Source: Candidatus Lambdaproteobacteria bacterium (lineage in GTDB: Bacteria; SAR324; NAC60-12). From it: 5,406 nucleotides of DNA. Shown piece after piece: positions 1 to 5,340 of the stretch (the first letter of the stretch is position 1; the number at the start of each line of letters is the position of its first letter). Under the pieces are notes generated by a model. The model searched no databases. It was not told where the DNA came from and saw only the letters and a list, made by a program, of their open reading frames with translations. The stretch covers positions 1-5,406 of the forward strand of contig DTUH01000318.1 of the NCBI GenBank assembly GCA_012964265.1, given 5' to 3'. The translations under genes and the position numbers were made by a program.

Positions 1-38
1 ATGTGTTTTTTACGACCGCATCAAGAATAATAAAAAAA

Positions 39-749
39 ATGAAGAAAAGTAATGAAAGACTTCCGGTCTATCAAAATATAAAAACTGAAATAAGGGAATG
101 GATTCAAACCGGAATCTGGAAACAGGGTGGTTTGATCCCAGTTGAAGTAACGCTTGCAAAAGAATTTGGCTGTGCGCGCGCAACCGTTAATCGTGCCTTA
201 CGGGAATTAGCTGAAGAAGGAATCTTTGAACGCCGCCGAAAAGCTGGAACCCGTGTGGTGATGCCGACTGGGCGTTCGGCAAATTTTGAGATCCCACGAA
301 TTCGCCTTGAAATTGAAGAAACGGGAGCCACTTACCACTATGCTTTGCTGCTTCGTGAAGTGACTGTACCCCCCGCTAATGTCAGGAGTAAACTGGAAAC
401 TTCTCCGGAAATCTGCTCTCTTCACTTGCATTGTCTGCACTACTCAAACGAATCCCCATTTCAATTCGAGGATCGCTGGATTGACCTGAAAAGCATTCTG
501 GAAGCTGAGCAGGAAAAATTTGAAGACATTAATCCAAACGAATGGCTGGTAAAAAACGTACCCTGGACGAATGCAGAACGTATTCTTTCCGCAGCCAATG
601 CTGATGCGAAAAAAGCGGAATTGCTTTCACTGGCAGAAGGCGATGCGCTTTTTGTTATTCAACGCAGAACCTGGCGCAAAGAAAATCTGGTGACTTACGT
701 TCGTCTTTATTATCCGGGACGATTTTATCAAATGCGGACAATTTTATAA
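39..749 (+). CDS. GntR-family transcriptional regulator, HutC subfamily (wHTH + UTRA)
   Basis: A cytoplasmic DNA-binding regulator of 236 residues, the usual length for HutC-type GntR proteins. Residues about 8-75 form the GntR winged helix: LPVYQNIKTEI, then an LAKEFG turn, a recognition helix around ARATVNRALRELAEEG (47-61), and the wing near GTRVV (70-74). Residues about 95-232 fit the UTRA ligand-binding fold. FEDRWIDL (143-150), PNEWL (166-170), QRRTW (208-212) and the terminal VRLYYPGRFYQM resemble histidine-utilisation repressors. HutC proteins bind urocanate and repress hut genes, but no hut gene is visible here, so the ligand and targets are unknown. I chose ATG 39 because the family's LPxYQ segment follows within a few residues. 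An in-frame GTG at 3 would add 12 residues unlike the family. Neither start has a strong Shine-Dalgarno. GntR/UTRA assignment is secure; the HutC label is from remembered family patterns. Confidence 0.9.
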   Translation: MKKSNERLPVYQNIKTEIREWIQTGIWKQGGLIPVEVTLAKEFGCARATVNRALRELAEEGIFERRRKAGTRVVMPTGRSANFEIPRIRLEIEETGATYHYALLLREVTVPPANVRSKLETSPEICSLHLHCLHYSNESPFQFEDRWIDLKSILEAEQEKFEDINPNEWLVKNVPWTNAERILSAANADAKKAELLSLAEGDALFVIQRRTWRKENLVTYVRLYYPGRFYQMRTIL

Positions 750-751
750 CG

Positions 752-770
752 AGGAAAAATGTGTTTTCCT
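752..770. other. Perfect 7-bp hairpin just after the regulator gene
   Basis: AGGAAAA (752-758) and TTTTCCT (764-770) are exact reverse complements around a 5-base loop, three bases after the regulator's TAA. It could slow or end transcription or protect the mRNA 3' end. However, the stem is AT-rich and no T-run follows on either strand, so I do not call it an intrinsic terminator. Confidence 0.35.
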
Positions 771-821
771 GGGAAAGGCTTTTGTGGCAGTTTGGAGATT
801 TTCATGAGTGAGGTTTTTTCA

Positions 822-850
822 CTGGATTCCCAATTGCGCGGGAATGACAG
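822..850 (-). repeat. dRS3-like palindromic repeat, family A copy 1
   Basis: The core at 826-845 is ATTCCC, eight bases, GGGAAT, a perfect 6-bp inverted repeat. It is bounded by CTGG on the left and GACAG on the right. The opposite strand reads TGTCATTCCCGCGC and onward, the orientation seen in the other two copies as TGTCATTCC...GGGAATCCAGG. The ATTCCC-N8-GGGAAT form is that of neisserial dRS3 and of similar dispersed repeats in many bacteria. It makes a 10-bp inverted terminal match (CTGGATTCCC) with the copy at 964-992. Confidence 0.8.
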
Positions 851-963
851 TAATGAGATATTTTGGAATTAGATTCGTGTTACGGATTTTATTTTTACAA
901 AGGAGTCAAAGACAAGCTACGCAGAAATACAGGAAGAAAGAACGTCCTAACAAGGTAGAGAAT

Positions 964-992
964 TGTCATTCCGACGGAAGCGGGAATCCAGG
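964..992 (+). repeat. dRS3-like palindromic repeat, family A copy 2
   Basis: The core at 968-987 is ATTCCG, eight bases, GGGAAT, with TGTC before and CCAGG after. It has the same 20-bp core length as the copies at 826-845 and 5304-5323, with one mismatch in the left arm. It is inverted relative to copy 1. It lies 35 bp beyond the msrAB stop codon, so its hairpin would be in the 3' region of that transcript; there is no T-run to make a classical terminator. Confidence 0.8.
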
Positions 993-1026
993 GTTGAAAC
1001 TACAAAGATTCTTCTTGAACTGATTG

Positions 1027-2094
1027 TTAATTTTGAAATAAATCCTTATAAACGCTATATCCCTCTATTTCGAGGTCATTTTTTGCAACAAAGCGCAGCG
1101 CAGCAGAGTTGATGCAGTAACGTAATCCATCCGGTTTTGGACCGTCATTAAACAAGTGACCCAGATGAGAATCCGCTTGTTTGCTTCTGAGTTCGGTCCT
1201 CACTGCGAACCAGCTCCTGTCTTCTTTTTTTATTATTCCGGCGCCTGCAATAGGCTTTGTAAAACTGGGCCAGCCGGTTCCGGATTTGTATTTATCCGTT
1301 GAACTGAAAAGTGGCTCACCTGAAACTATATCAACATAAATACCTTCTCTCTTGTTATTCCAATATTTGTTTCTGAAAGGCGGTTCAGTAGCGTCATTTT
1401 GTGTAACTTCAAACTGCAAACTTGTCAGTGTTTTCTCAAGTTCCCGTAAATCCGGTTTTTGATACTTCGCTGTTATTTTAACTTTTTTTATAACTGAAAT
1501 TTTTTCGCCCCAAAGTTCGTTAAGCCGCTGATCGCGTCCGCAGCGAAAGCGATAGTACTTATATCGTAAAGGATTCTTTTTGTAGTAACTCTGGTGATAA
1601 TCCTCTGCAGGAAAAAATTCGCCTGCCATAATAAGCGGAGTTTCTATGGATTCTTTCAAAATGCCGGATTTGTCAAGCAGGTTTTTGGATTTTGCCGCCA
1701 GTTCTTTTTGTTCATTTGTCAGATAAAAAACCGCTGTAGAATACTCATGTCCGCGGTCACAAAATTGTCCATCTTTGTCAAGAGGATCTATATTAATCCA
1801 AAATATTTCCAGCAATTCCGCATAAGAAATCACAGACGGTTCATAAAATATCCGGACAGCTTCGATATGTCCCGCTTTTCCATAATTTTCATAACTTGGA
1901 TTCTTTGTGGTTCCTCCGATATAACCTGAAATGACATCTTTTATTCCGGGAATTTTTTCAAAATCTGCCTCCATACACCAAAAACAACCGCCGGCAAAAA
2001 TAGCTGATTTTAAGTCTTCTTTCGCCGAAGTATTAATTGCTGTCAACCAAATCAGCAAAAAAAATGAACTAAGAAGCAGGAATGTTTTTCTCAT
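1027..2094 (-). CDS. msrAB: Exported bifunctional peptide-methionine sulfoxide reductase MsrA-MsrB
   Basis: Reduces both stereoisomers of methionine sulfoxide in proteins: MsrA acts on the S form and MsrB on the R form. The 355-residue product starts with a signal peptide (RK, a hydrophobic run at about 4-20, probable cut after Ala24), so it should act outside the cytoplasm. MsrA spans about 30-197, with GCFWC at 36-40 (catalytic Cys37), FCDRGHEY (111-118), EDYHQ (164-168) and a likely resolving Cys185 in FRCGRDQRL. MsrB spans about 212-353, with SGTGWPSF (271-278), HLGHLF (310-315) and catalytic Cys327 in [11 protein letters not shown]. MsrB lacks the zinc CxxC pairs, and Thr273 replaces the common resolving Cys. 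The TlpA/thioredoxin-like domain of Neisseria PilB is absent. ATG 2094 is preceded by AAAGAGG four bases upstream. The gene stands alone, with no reductant partner visible. Confidence 0.96.
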   Translation of the reverse strand: MRKTFLLLSSFFLLIWLTAINTSAKEDLKSAIFAGGCFWCMEADFEKIPGIKDVISGYIGGTTKNPSYENYGKAGHIEAVRIFYEPSVISYAELLEIFWINIDPLDKDGQFCDRGHEYSTAVFYLTNEQKELAAKSKNLLDKSGILKESIETPLIMAGEFFPAEDYHQSYYKKNPLRYKYYRFRCGRDQRLNELWGEKISVIKKVKITAKYQKPDLRELEKTLTSLQFEVTQNDATEPPFRNKYWNNKREGIYVDIVSGEPLFSSTDKYKSGTGWPSFTKPIAGAGIIKKEDRSWFAVRTELRSKQADSHLGHLFNDGPKPDGLRYCINSAALRFVAKNDLEIEGYSVYKDLFQN

Positions 2095-2141
2095 GAAGCC
2101 TCTTTGTAGTTTAAAAATGGAATGTTGATGGGAGAGACAAA

Positions 2142-2147
2142 TTTATA
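2142..2147 (-). promoter_or_regulatory. Possible -10 element for msrAB
   Basis: The minus strand reads TATAAA about 48 bases before the msrAB ATG. The hexamer 17 bases further upstream (CGGGCA) is a poor -35, so this is only a candidate and may need an activator or be wrong. Confidence 0.2.
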
Positions 2148-2215
2148 CACATTCGAAAGTGGTTTGCCCGTGATTTAAGAATTCCAGTAAGATACTGATA
2201 TTATTGACTACAACA

Positions 2216-2292
2216 TGTCATCTCGTCTGTAGAGAGAGTGCTGATAAAGTAAAGATCTCTGATAATATCCCTCACATACGTTCGGGATGACA
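2216..2292. repeat. 77-bp imperfect palindromic element, family B pair
   Basis: The ends are TGTCATCTCG (2216-2225) and CGGGATGACA (2283-2292), inverted with 9 of 10 bases matching. Read from the right on the minus strand, the sequence is TGTCATCCCGAACG followed by TATGTGAGGGAT, which fits the TGTCAT-NNN-GAACG family seen again at 3435 and 4385. The centre (AAAGATCTCT at 2251-2260) is itself nearly palindromic, so the unit can fold into a long imperfect hairpin. It contains no coding sequence and occupies most of the msrAB-nitronate monooxygenase spacer. The remaining bases there (2095-2215 and 2293-2348) show only the weak msrAB promoter candidate. Confidence 0.65.
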
Positions 2293-2348
2293 CGATAAAA
2301 CTCATGACTACCAGGTTAGTTTAAATGTTTGTAAAAAATCTGGCAAAG

Positions 2349-3392
2349 TTATTTTTGCAGTTCAGCTGCGAGCTGCAGAGTTAATTCTGCCGCAGGAATT
2401 TCCCGGCAGCCCTTGGCGTTTTGTCCACACCAAAGGGGTGAAAAATCGCCAGAACCGGCTGCTTCCGCTTTTTTCCGAATTTCCGCAACCGCTGCTGTTG
2501 CCAGTGGAAATTCCGGTGCGTCAGCATTGATTGGACCAATTTCTCTAATGAACCGGTTGATGATTCCACGGGCCGGTCTGCCGCTGAAAATGTTGGTCAG
2601 CACAGTTTCTTTTGCGTCTTCGCTTTTCAATGCGTCCCGATGTATCGGACTCGTTTTTGTTTCCGGACAAAGCAGGTATGCCGTTCCGATCTGTACTGCC
2701 GACGCACCAAGCGAAAGTGCGTCTGCAACATCCTTTGCAGATGAAATTCCTCCCGCGGCAATTACAGGCAACTTAACTCGCTCAATAAGTCGTGTTACCA
2801 GAGCAAATCTTTCAATTTGAGTTGAAAGATCATTTGACAAAAACATACCGCGGTGACCTCCAGCTTCTATACCCTGAGCAATTATTGCATCAGCGCCGTT
2901 TTTTTCCAGCCATTTTGCTTCTTCAATGGTGGTTGCGCTGGCTAAAATGGTCGCACCCCAGTCCTTAACTCTTGAGAGCAAACTGTTTGAAGGTAAACCG
3001 AAATGGAAACTAACTACAGGTGGTTTAAATTCCTCCAGGATATCAGCAGCTTTTACACTGAATGGTTCACGTCCGGCACCTCTTTTGATATCAGCGGAAT
3101 TTATATCAAACTCCTTAAAATATGGTTGCAGGATTTCCAGCCATTTTAGTTCACACTCAATGTTCGGTTCAGGAGGAGTATGACAGAAAAAATTAACGTT
3201 AAAGGGTTTTTCTGTTTGGGATTTTATTGCAGTCAGTTCTGCGTACAGAGTTTCTGGCGTGAGCATGGCACAGGGCAGGGAGCCCAAACCACCTGCATTA
3301 GAAACAGCAATTACTAAGGCACTGTCTTGAACTCCCGCCATCGGTGCCTGGATAATGGGAAATTCTGTATCTAATAAACTATTGATTGCCAT
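2349..3392 (-). CDS. Nitronate monooxygenase (2-nitropropane dioxygenase family), FMN-dependent
   Basis: A cytoplasmic TIM-barrel flavoenzyme that oxidises alkyl nitronates such as propionate 3-nitronate to the aldehyde or keto acid plus nitrite or nitrate, a detoxification role. The 347 residues are full length. Family motifs appear in order: FPIIQAPMAGV (11-21), SNAGGLGSLP (31-40), VVSFHFGLP (126-134) with the presumed catalytic His130, AQGIEAGGHRG (172-182), IAAGGI (211-216) and AVQIGTAYLLCPE (232-244). The glycine-rich segments bind the FMN phosphate. ATG 3392 is chosen because MAINSLLDTEFPIIQAPM fits the family start exactly; the ribosome binding site is weak and an ATG at 3403 is out of frame. 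The gene stands alone, with long spacers on both sides. Assignment is strong; the physiological nitronate is unknown. Confidence 0.93.
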   Translation of the reverse strand: MAINSLLDTEFPIIQAPMAGVQDSALVIAVSNAGGLGSLPCAMLTPETLYAELTAIKSQTEKPFNVNFFCHTPPEPNIECELKWLEILQPYFKEFDINSADIKRGAGREPFSVKAADILEEFKPPVVSFHFGLPSNSLLSRVKDWGATILASATTIEEAKWLEKNGADAIIAQGIEAGGHRGMFLSNDLSTQIERFALVTRLIERVKLPVIAAGGISSAKDVADALSLGASAVQIGTAYLLCPETKTSPIHRDALKSEDAKETVLTNIFSGRPARGIINRFIREIGPINADAPEFPLATAAVAEIRKKAEAAGSGDFSPLWCGQNAKGCREIPAAELTLQLAAELQK

Positions 3393-3434
3393 GGTTTTAC
3401 CATGTCTGCTGTAGTCGTAAAAATACTAGAACCA

Positions 3435-3455
3435 TGTCATTTCGAACAAAGCTAG
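3435..3455 (+). repeat. Family B repeat copy (partial)
   Basis: TGTCATTTCGAACAAAGCTAG matches the copy at 4385-4405 at 17 of 21 positions and shares TGTCAT-NNN-GAAC with the right end of the 2216-2292 element. It lies about 45 bases upstream of the nitronate monooxygenase start, read on the other strand, so it overlaps that gene's probable promoter region. Confidence 0.6.
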
Positions 3456-3457
3456 CC

Positions 3458-3509
3458 CGTACCTAAATCAGCAATCCAGAAATAAATAAACAGAGGCTAT
3501 TTAGGTGCG
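3458..3509. repeat. Inverted repeat with 14-bp arms in the 3393-3655 spacer
   Basis: The left arm at 3458-3472 (CGTACCTAAATCAGC) pairs with the right arm at 3496-3509 (GCTATTTAGGTGCG) across a 23-base loop, with one bulged base and one mismatch. The uninterrupted part is ACCTAAAT/ATTTAGGT. No T-run follows, so a terminator is unlikely. Its position between family B-like sequences suggests it is the inside of a decayed palindromic element. Confidence 0.55.
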
Positions 3510-3541
3510 TGGTGGATTTCATACTTGTTAAGAGACAGACA

Positions 3542-3566
3542 TGTCTGAATCAAGTGTAAGGGATTT
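3542..3566 (+). repeat. Probable degenerate family B copy
   Basis: TGTC followed by TGAATCAAGTG and AAGGGATTT resembles family B with about four bases missing after TGTC. Immediately left, 3516-3541 resembles a decayed inverted copy (GATTTC...GACA), and a perfect 12-bp palindrome CAGACATGTCTG sits at their junction (3536-3547). Alignment is by eye and the copies are diverged. Confidence 0.35.
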
Positions 3567-3655
3567 AAAGCAGGGAAGCAAAAATATCTTTCAGGGAATG
3601 AGTGCAGCTGGAACTTTTTGAAATGCCGGCGAGATTGTTCATATCCGTGAAAAAT

Positions 3656-3901
3656 CTAGCGTCCGCCCTGAAAAACCCGGAATTTCTTTTTTTGTTTGTA
3701 TTGTGTTTTTTCAGCATTGTAATTTGCCAGATATGCTCCTATACCCCAGCCTATGAAGCCGAAAATAAAAGCATTTGTCGCGGGTTCACCGTGCAAAATT
3801 TCCGGACTCCAAAAACCAGCCAATGCTCCAACCAGGGTGCCCACCCTGACATAATTATCCTGGAATAATGTCATTACCAAAACCAGTAAATGTCGAATCA
3901 T
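3656..3901 (-). CDS. Small putative membrane protein of unknown function (81 aa)
   Basis: I do not recognise this family. The product begins with a hydrophobic stretch (about 3-13), then QDNYVR, a Gly/Ala-rich hydrophobic stretch (VGTLVGALAGFW, 20-31), a polar loop, and a clear membrane segment (NAFIFGFIGWGIGAYLA, 43-59). It ends in a basic tail rich in Lys, Gln and Arg, which probably faces the cytoplasm. ATG 3901 has no strong ribosome binding site, and Met10 (ATG at 3874) is a possible alternative that would drop the first hydrophobic stretch. The gene lies 73 bases after another small membrane-protein gene on the same strand and probably shares its transcript. The opposite-strand reading frame here lacks such organised composition, which favours this strand. 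Function cannot be inferred. Confidence 0.6.
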   Translation of the reverse strand: MIRHLLVLVMTLFQDNYVRVGTLVGALAGFWSPEILHGEPATNAFIFGFIGWGIGAYLANYNAEKTQYKQKKKFRVFQGGR

Positions 3902-3974
3902 ATTGTCAGCTTAAAAAGATAGTTGCTTTTGAAAATGATTTCAATCGTTCGGATTTTCTCCGTGTGTCCGCTGA

Positions 3975-4196
3975 TTAAAAAACAGATCTTAAGGTTTGAA
4001 ATAATGCTAAAAATACTCTGGAAGAAAAATATACGACCAGCACTCCACCGATGAACAAATCCCCTTCTCCCTGTATTGGATTAAAAAACGTCACAAAATT
4101 TGAGGGAGGTTCCAGTTTTTCGTCAGGTGGTTTTTTCATGCGAAACACAACCATCGCCACAAGTGTAACTACAGTTAATGCAAGCCAGTTAGCCAT
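3975..4196 (-). CDS. Small putative membrane protein of unknown function (73 aa)
   Basis: I do not recognise this family. The product has a membrane segment at about 4-18 (WLALTVVTLVAMVVF), a charged and proline-rich connector (RMKKPPDEKLEPP, 19-31), FVTFFNPIQGEGD (34-46), and a second membrane segment at about 47-67. Basic residues after segment 1 would place the connector in the cytoplasm. The start at 4196 is supported by a GAAAAG just upstream and by a sigma70-like promoter ending about 27 bases before it. It is first in a likely two-gene transcript with the 81-residue membrane protein downstream. Such pairs of tiny membrane proteins may form a complex, but nothing in the sequence shows this. 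Confidence 0.6.
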   Translation of the reverse strand: MANWLALTVVTLVAMVVFRMKKPPDEKLEPPSNFVTFFNPIQGEGDLFIGGVLVVYFSSRVFLALFQTLRSVF

Positions 4197-4222
4197 CTTT
4201 TCATTAAAAACGCTATGGAATT

Positions 4223-4251
4223 ATTTTAAAAACGTTTGCTGTTACAGCCAA
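4223..4251 (-). promoter_or_regulatory. Sigma70-like promoter for the small membrane-protein pair
   Basis: On the minus strand, TTGGCT (4251-4246, four of six consensus bases) is separated by exactly 17 bases from TAAAAT (4228-4223, five of six). The predicted transcript would begin near 4216 and leave a leader of about 20 bases before the ATG at 4196. This spacing and fit support the minus-strand small genes being expressed. Confidence 0.45.
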
Positions 4252-4312
4252 AGTTTCTCTTCAGTCAGTTTATAGAAGATGATCTTAAGTGGCAACGCAA
4301 AATCTGTGCAAT

Positions 4313-4329
4313 CTTAATCAAGGATTAAG
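4313..4329. other. Perfect 7-bp hairpin in the 4197-4469 spacer
   Basis: CTTAATC and GATTAAG are exact reverse complements around a 3-base AAG loop. There is no T-run on the plus side, and no gene ends nearby, so it is not a convincing terminator. The spacer otherwise holds the small-gene promoter on its left and a family B repeat on its right. Confidence 0.35.
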
Positions 4330-4384
4330 GCTTTGCATAACTGTCCATTGATGAACGATGCCTTCAAAAAAAGTCATGAAAGCG

Positions 4385-4412
4385 TGTCATGTTGAACGAA
4401 GCGAGAAATCTT
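4385..4412 (+). repeat. Family B repeat copy upstream of the dehydrogenase gene
   Basis: Begins TGTCATGTTGAACGAAGCGA and continues with GAAATCTT. It shares TGTCAT-NNN-GAAC with the copies at 3435 and 2292 (minus strand). It ends 57 bases before the dehydrogenase ATG, where promoter elements would be expected, so its arrival may have shaped that gene's promoter. Confidence 0.6.
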
Positions 4413-4441
4413 GATTGCGTCTTCCATATACTAACGATAAT
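4411..4441 (+). promoter_or_regulatory. Weak candidate promoter for the dehydrogenase gene
   Basis: TTGATT at 4411-4416 and GATAAT at 4436-4441 resemble -35 and -10 hexamers, but the 19-base gap is longer than ideal. The first hexamer overlaps the end of the family B repeat. Only a candidate. Confidence 0.2.
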
Positions 4442-4469
4442 ATGGTAAACACTTAATAAAGGAGCTTAT

Positions 4470-5249
4470 ATGGAAATTCCAGCAATGTTTGATTTAACGG
4501 GAAAAGTCGCATTGGTTTCCGGTGCAAGCCGAGGGATCGGAGCCGCAATAGCGCAAATTTTGGCCGAGTTTGGTGCCCATGTCATTCTGACCAGCCGCAG
4601 GGAAGAAAATTTAAAAGAAGTTGAAACGCTAATAAAAAATTCCGGAAATCAGGCTTCCTGCATGGTTTGTCATAATGGAGATCTCGCGCAGATTAAAGAG
4701 CTTTTTGAAACCATTCGTACAACTCATGGCCGACTGGATATTCTGGTGAATAACGCAGCAACCAATCCTTTCTACGGTTCTGTGTTGGAAGCGGATGAAG
4801 CGGCGTGGGAAAAAACGTTGGATGTGAATTTGAAGGGGCCTTTTTTCATGAGCCAGCATGCGGCAAGATTGATGCGGGAAAAGCGAGCATTACACGGAGG
4901 TGGAAGTATTGTAAATGTTTCGTCAATCAATGGGCGTATTCCGATGCATAAGCAAAGCATTTATTCCATCACCAAAGCAGGTCTGATTTCCATGACACAA
5001 GCCTTTGCCAAAGAACTGGGGTGCGACAATATTCGTGTTAATGCACTACTTCCGGGACTTACTGATACCAAATTTGCCTCAGCGGTGACACAAAATGAAA
5101 AACTGATGAAAGATGTTTTACCGCAAATTCCTCTGGGCCGAATTGCCCAACCGAGTGAGATGTCCGGAATGGTGCTTTTTCTAGTTTCTGATGCAGCTTC
5201 ATACGTTACAGGCAGCACCTTCACAGTGGACGGCGGAGTATTGGCTTAG
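4470..5249 (+). CDS. Short-chain dehydrogenase/reductase, classical SDR, probably NADP(H)-dependent
   Basis: A soluble Rossmann-fold oxidoreductase of 259 residues, standard for classical SDRs. Visible motifs: SGASRGIG (17-24, coenzyme binding, Ser in place of the usual first Thr), NNAA (94-97), Asn120 in DVNLKG, Ser152, and YSITK with catalytic Tyr165 and Lys169. PG follows at 195-196 and TVDGG near the C-terminus. Arg21 and the SRR at 42-44 after the second strand favour NADP(H) over NAD(H). NALLPGLTDTKFAS resembles SDRs related to DHRS4 and gluconate 5-dehydrogenase-like enzymes, and FabG-like activity is also possible; the substrate cannot be told from sequence. ATG 4470 is preceded by AAAGGAG five bases upstream, a strong site, so it is preferred over the ATG at Met6. 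It is monocistronic as far as visible. Confidence 0.93.
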   Translation: MEIPAMFDLTGKVALVSGASRGIGAAIAQILAEFGAHVILTSRREENLKEVETLIKNSGNQASCMVCHNGDLAQIKELFETIRTTHGRLDILVNNAATNPFYGSVLEADEAAWEKTLDVNLKGPFFMSQHAARLMREKRALHGGGSIVNVSSINGRIPMHKQSIYSITKAGLISMTQAFAKELGCDNIRVNALLPGLTDTKFASAVTQNEKLMKDVLPQIPLGRIAQPSEMSGMVLFLVSDAASYVTGSTFTVDGGVLA

Positions 5250-5299
5250 AACCAATGCAACGGAACTACTTGTAAAGAATTCTACACTTCAAACTTGTT

Positions 5300-5328
5300 T
5301 GTCATTCCTGCGCAAGCGGGAATCCAGG
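5300..5328 (+). repeat. dRS3-like palindromic repeat, family A copy 3, upstream of the GIY-YIG gene
   Basis: The core at 5304-5323 is ATTCCT, eight bases, GGGAAT, with TGTC before and CCAGG after. It has the same layout and orientation as copy 2 at 964-992. The right end of the repeat runs into AGGGG at 5326-5330, which lies ten bases before the next ATG, so the repeat boundary supplies a ribosome binding site. Confidence 0.8.
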
Positions 5329-5340
5329 GGTGTACTTACA

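Noticed and set aside
752..770. Intrinsic terminator for the regulator gene
   Set aside because: A perfect stem exists but it is AT-rich and is followed by GGGAAAGG, not a run of T, so it is listed only as a hairpin.
808..1023. Open reading frame of 71 codons in the spacer after the regulator
   Set aside because: Its ends are translations of the two family A repeats (HWIPNCAGMT and CHSDGSGNPG are typical products of reading through this repeat class), the middle is low in information, and no ribosome binding site is seen.
1027..3392. msrAB and nitronate monooxygenase as one operon
   Set aside because: They share a strand, but 254 bases with a long palindromic element separate them and msrAB has its own candidate -10 and a good ribosome binding site. 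Co-transcription is not supported.
3541..3621. A 26-codon reading frame starting MSESSVRDLK on the plus strand
   Set aside because: Its start lies inside a palindrome and most of its first half overlaps a degenerate repeat copy. It has no recognisable similarity and is short enough to be chance.
3602..3868. Plus-strand frame of 88 codons opposite the 81-residue membrane protein
   Set aside because: It is the mirror of a better-organised minus-strand gene, starts with GTG without a ribosome binding site, and has cysteine-rich irregular composition in its second half.
4051..4275. Plus-strand frame of 74 codons opposite the 73-residue membrane protein
   Set aside because: Serine- and threonine-rich shadow composition with no motif, and it runs through the promoter that serves the minus-strand gene.
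4297..4330. Tandem AATCTGTGC-type short repeat
   Set aside because: Only one clear unit (AATCTGTGC) is followed by a diverged one, which is too little to call a tandem array.
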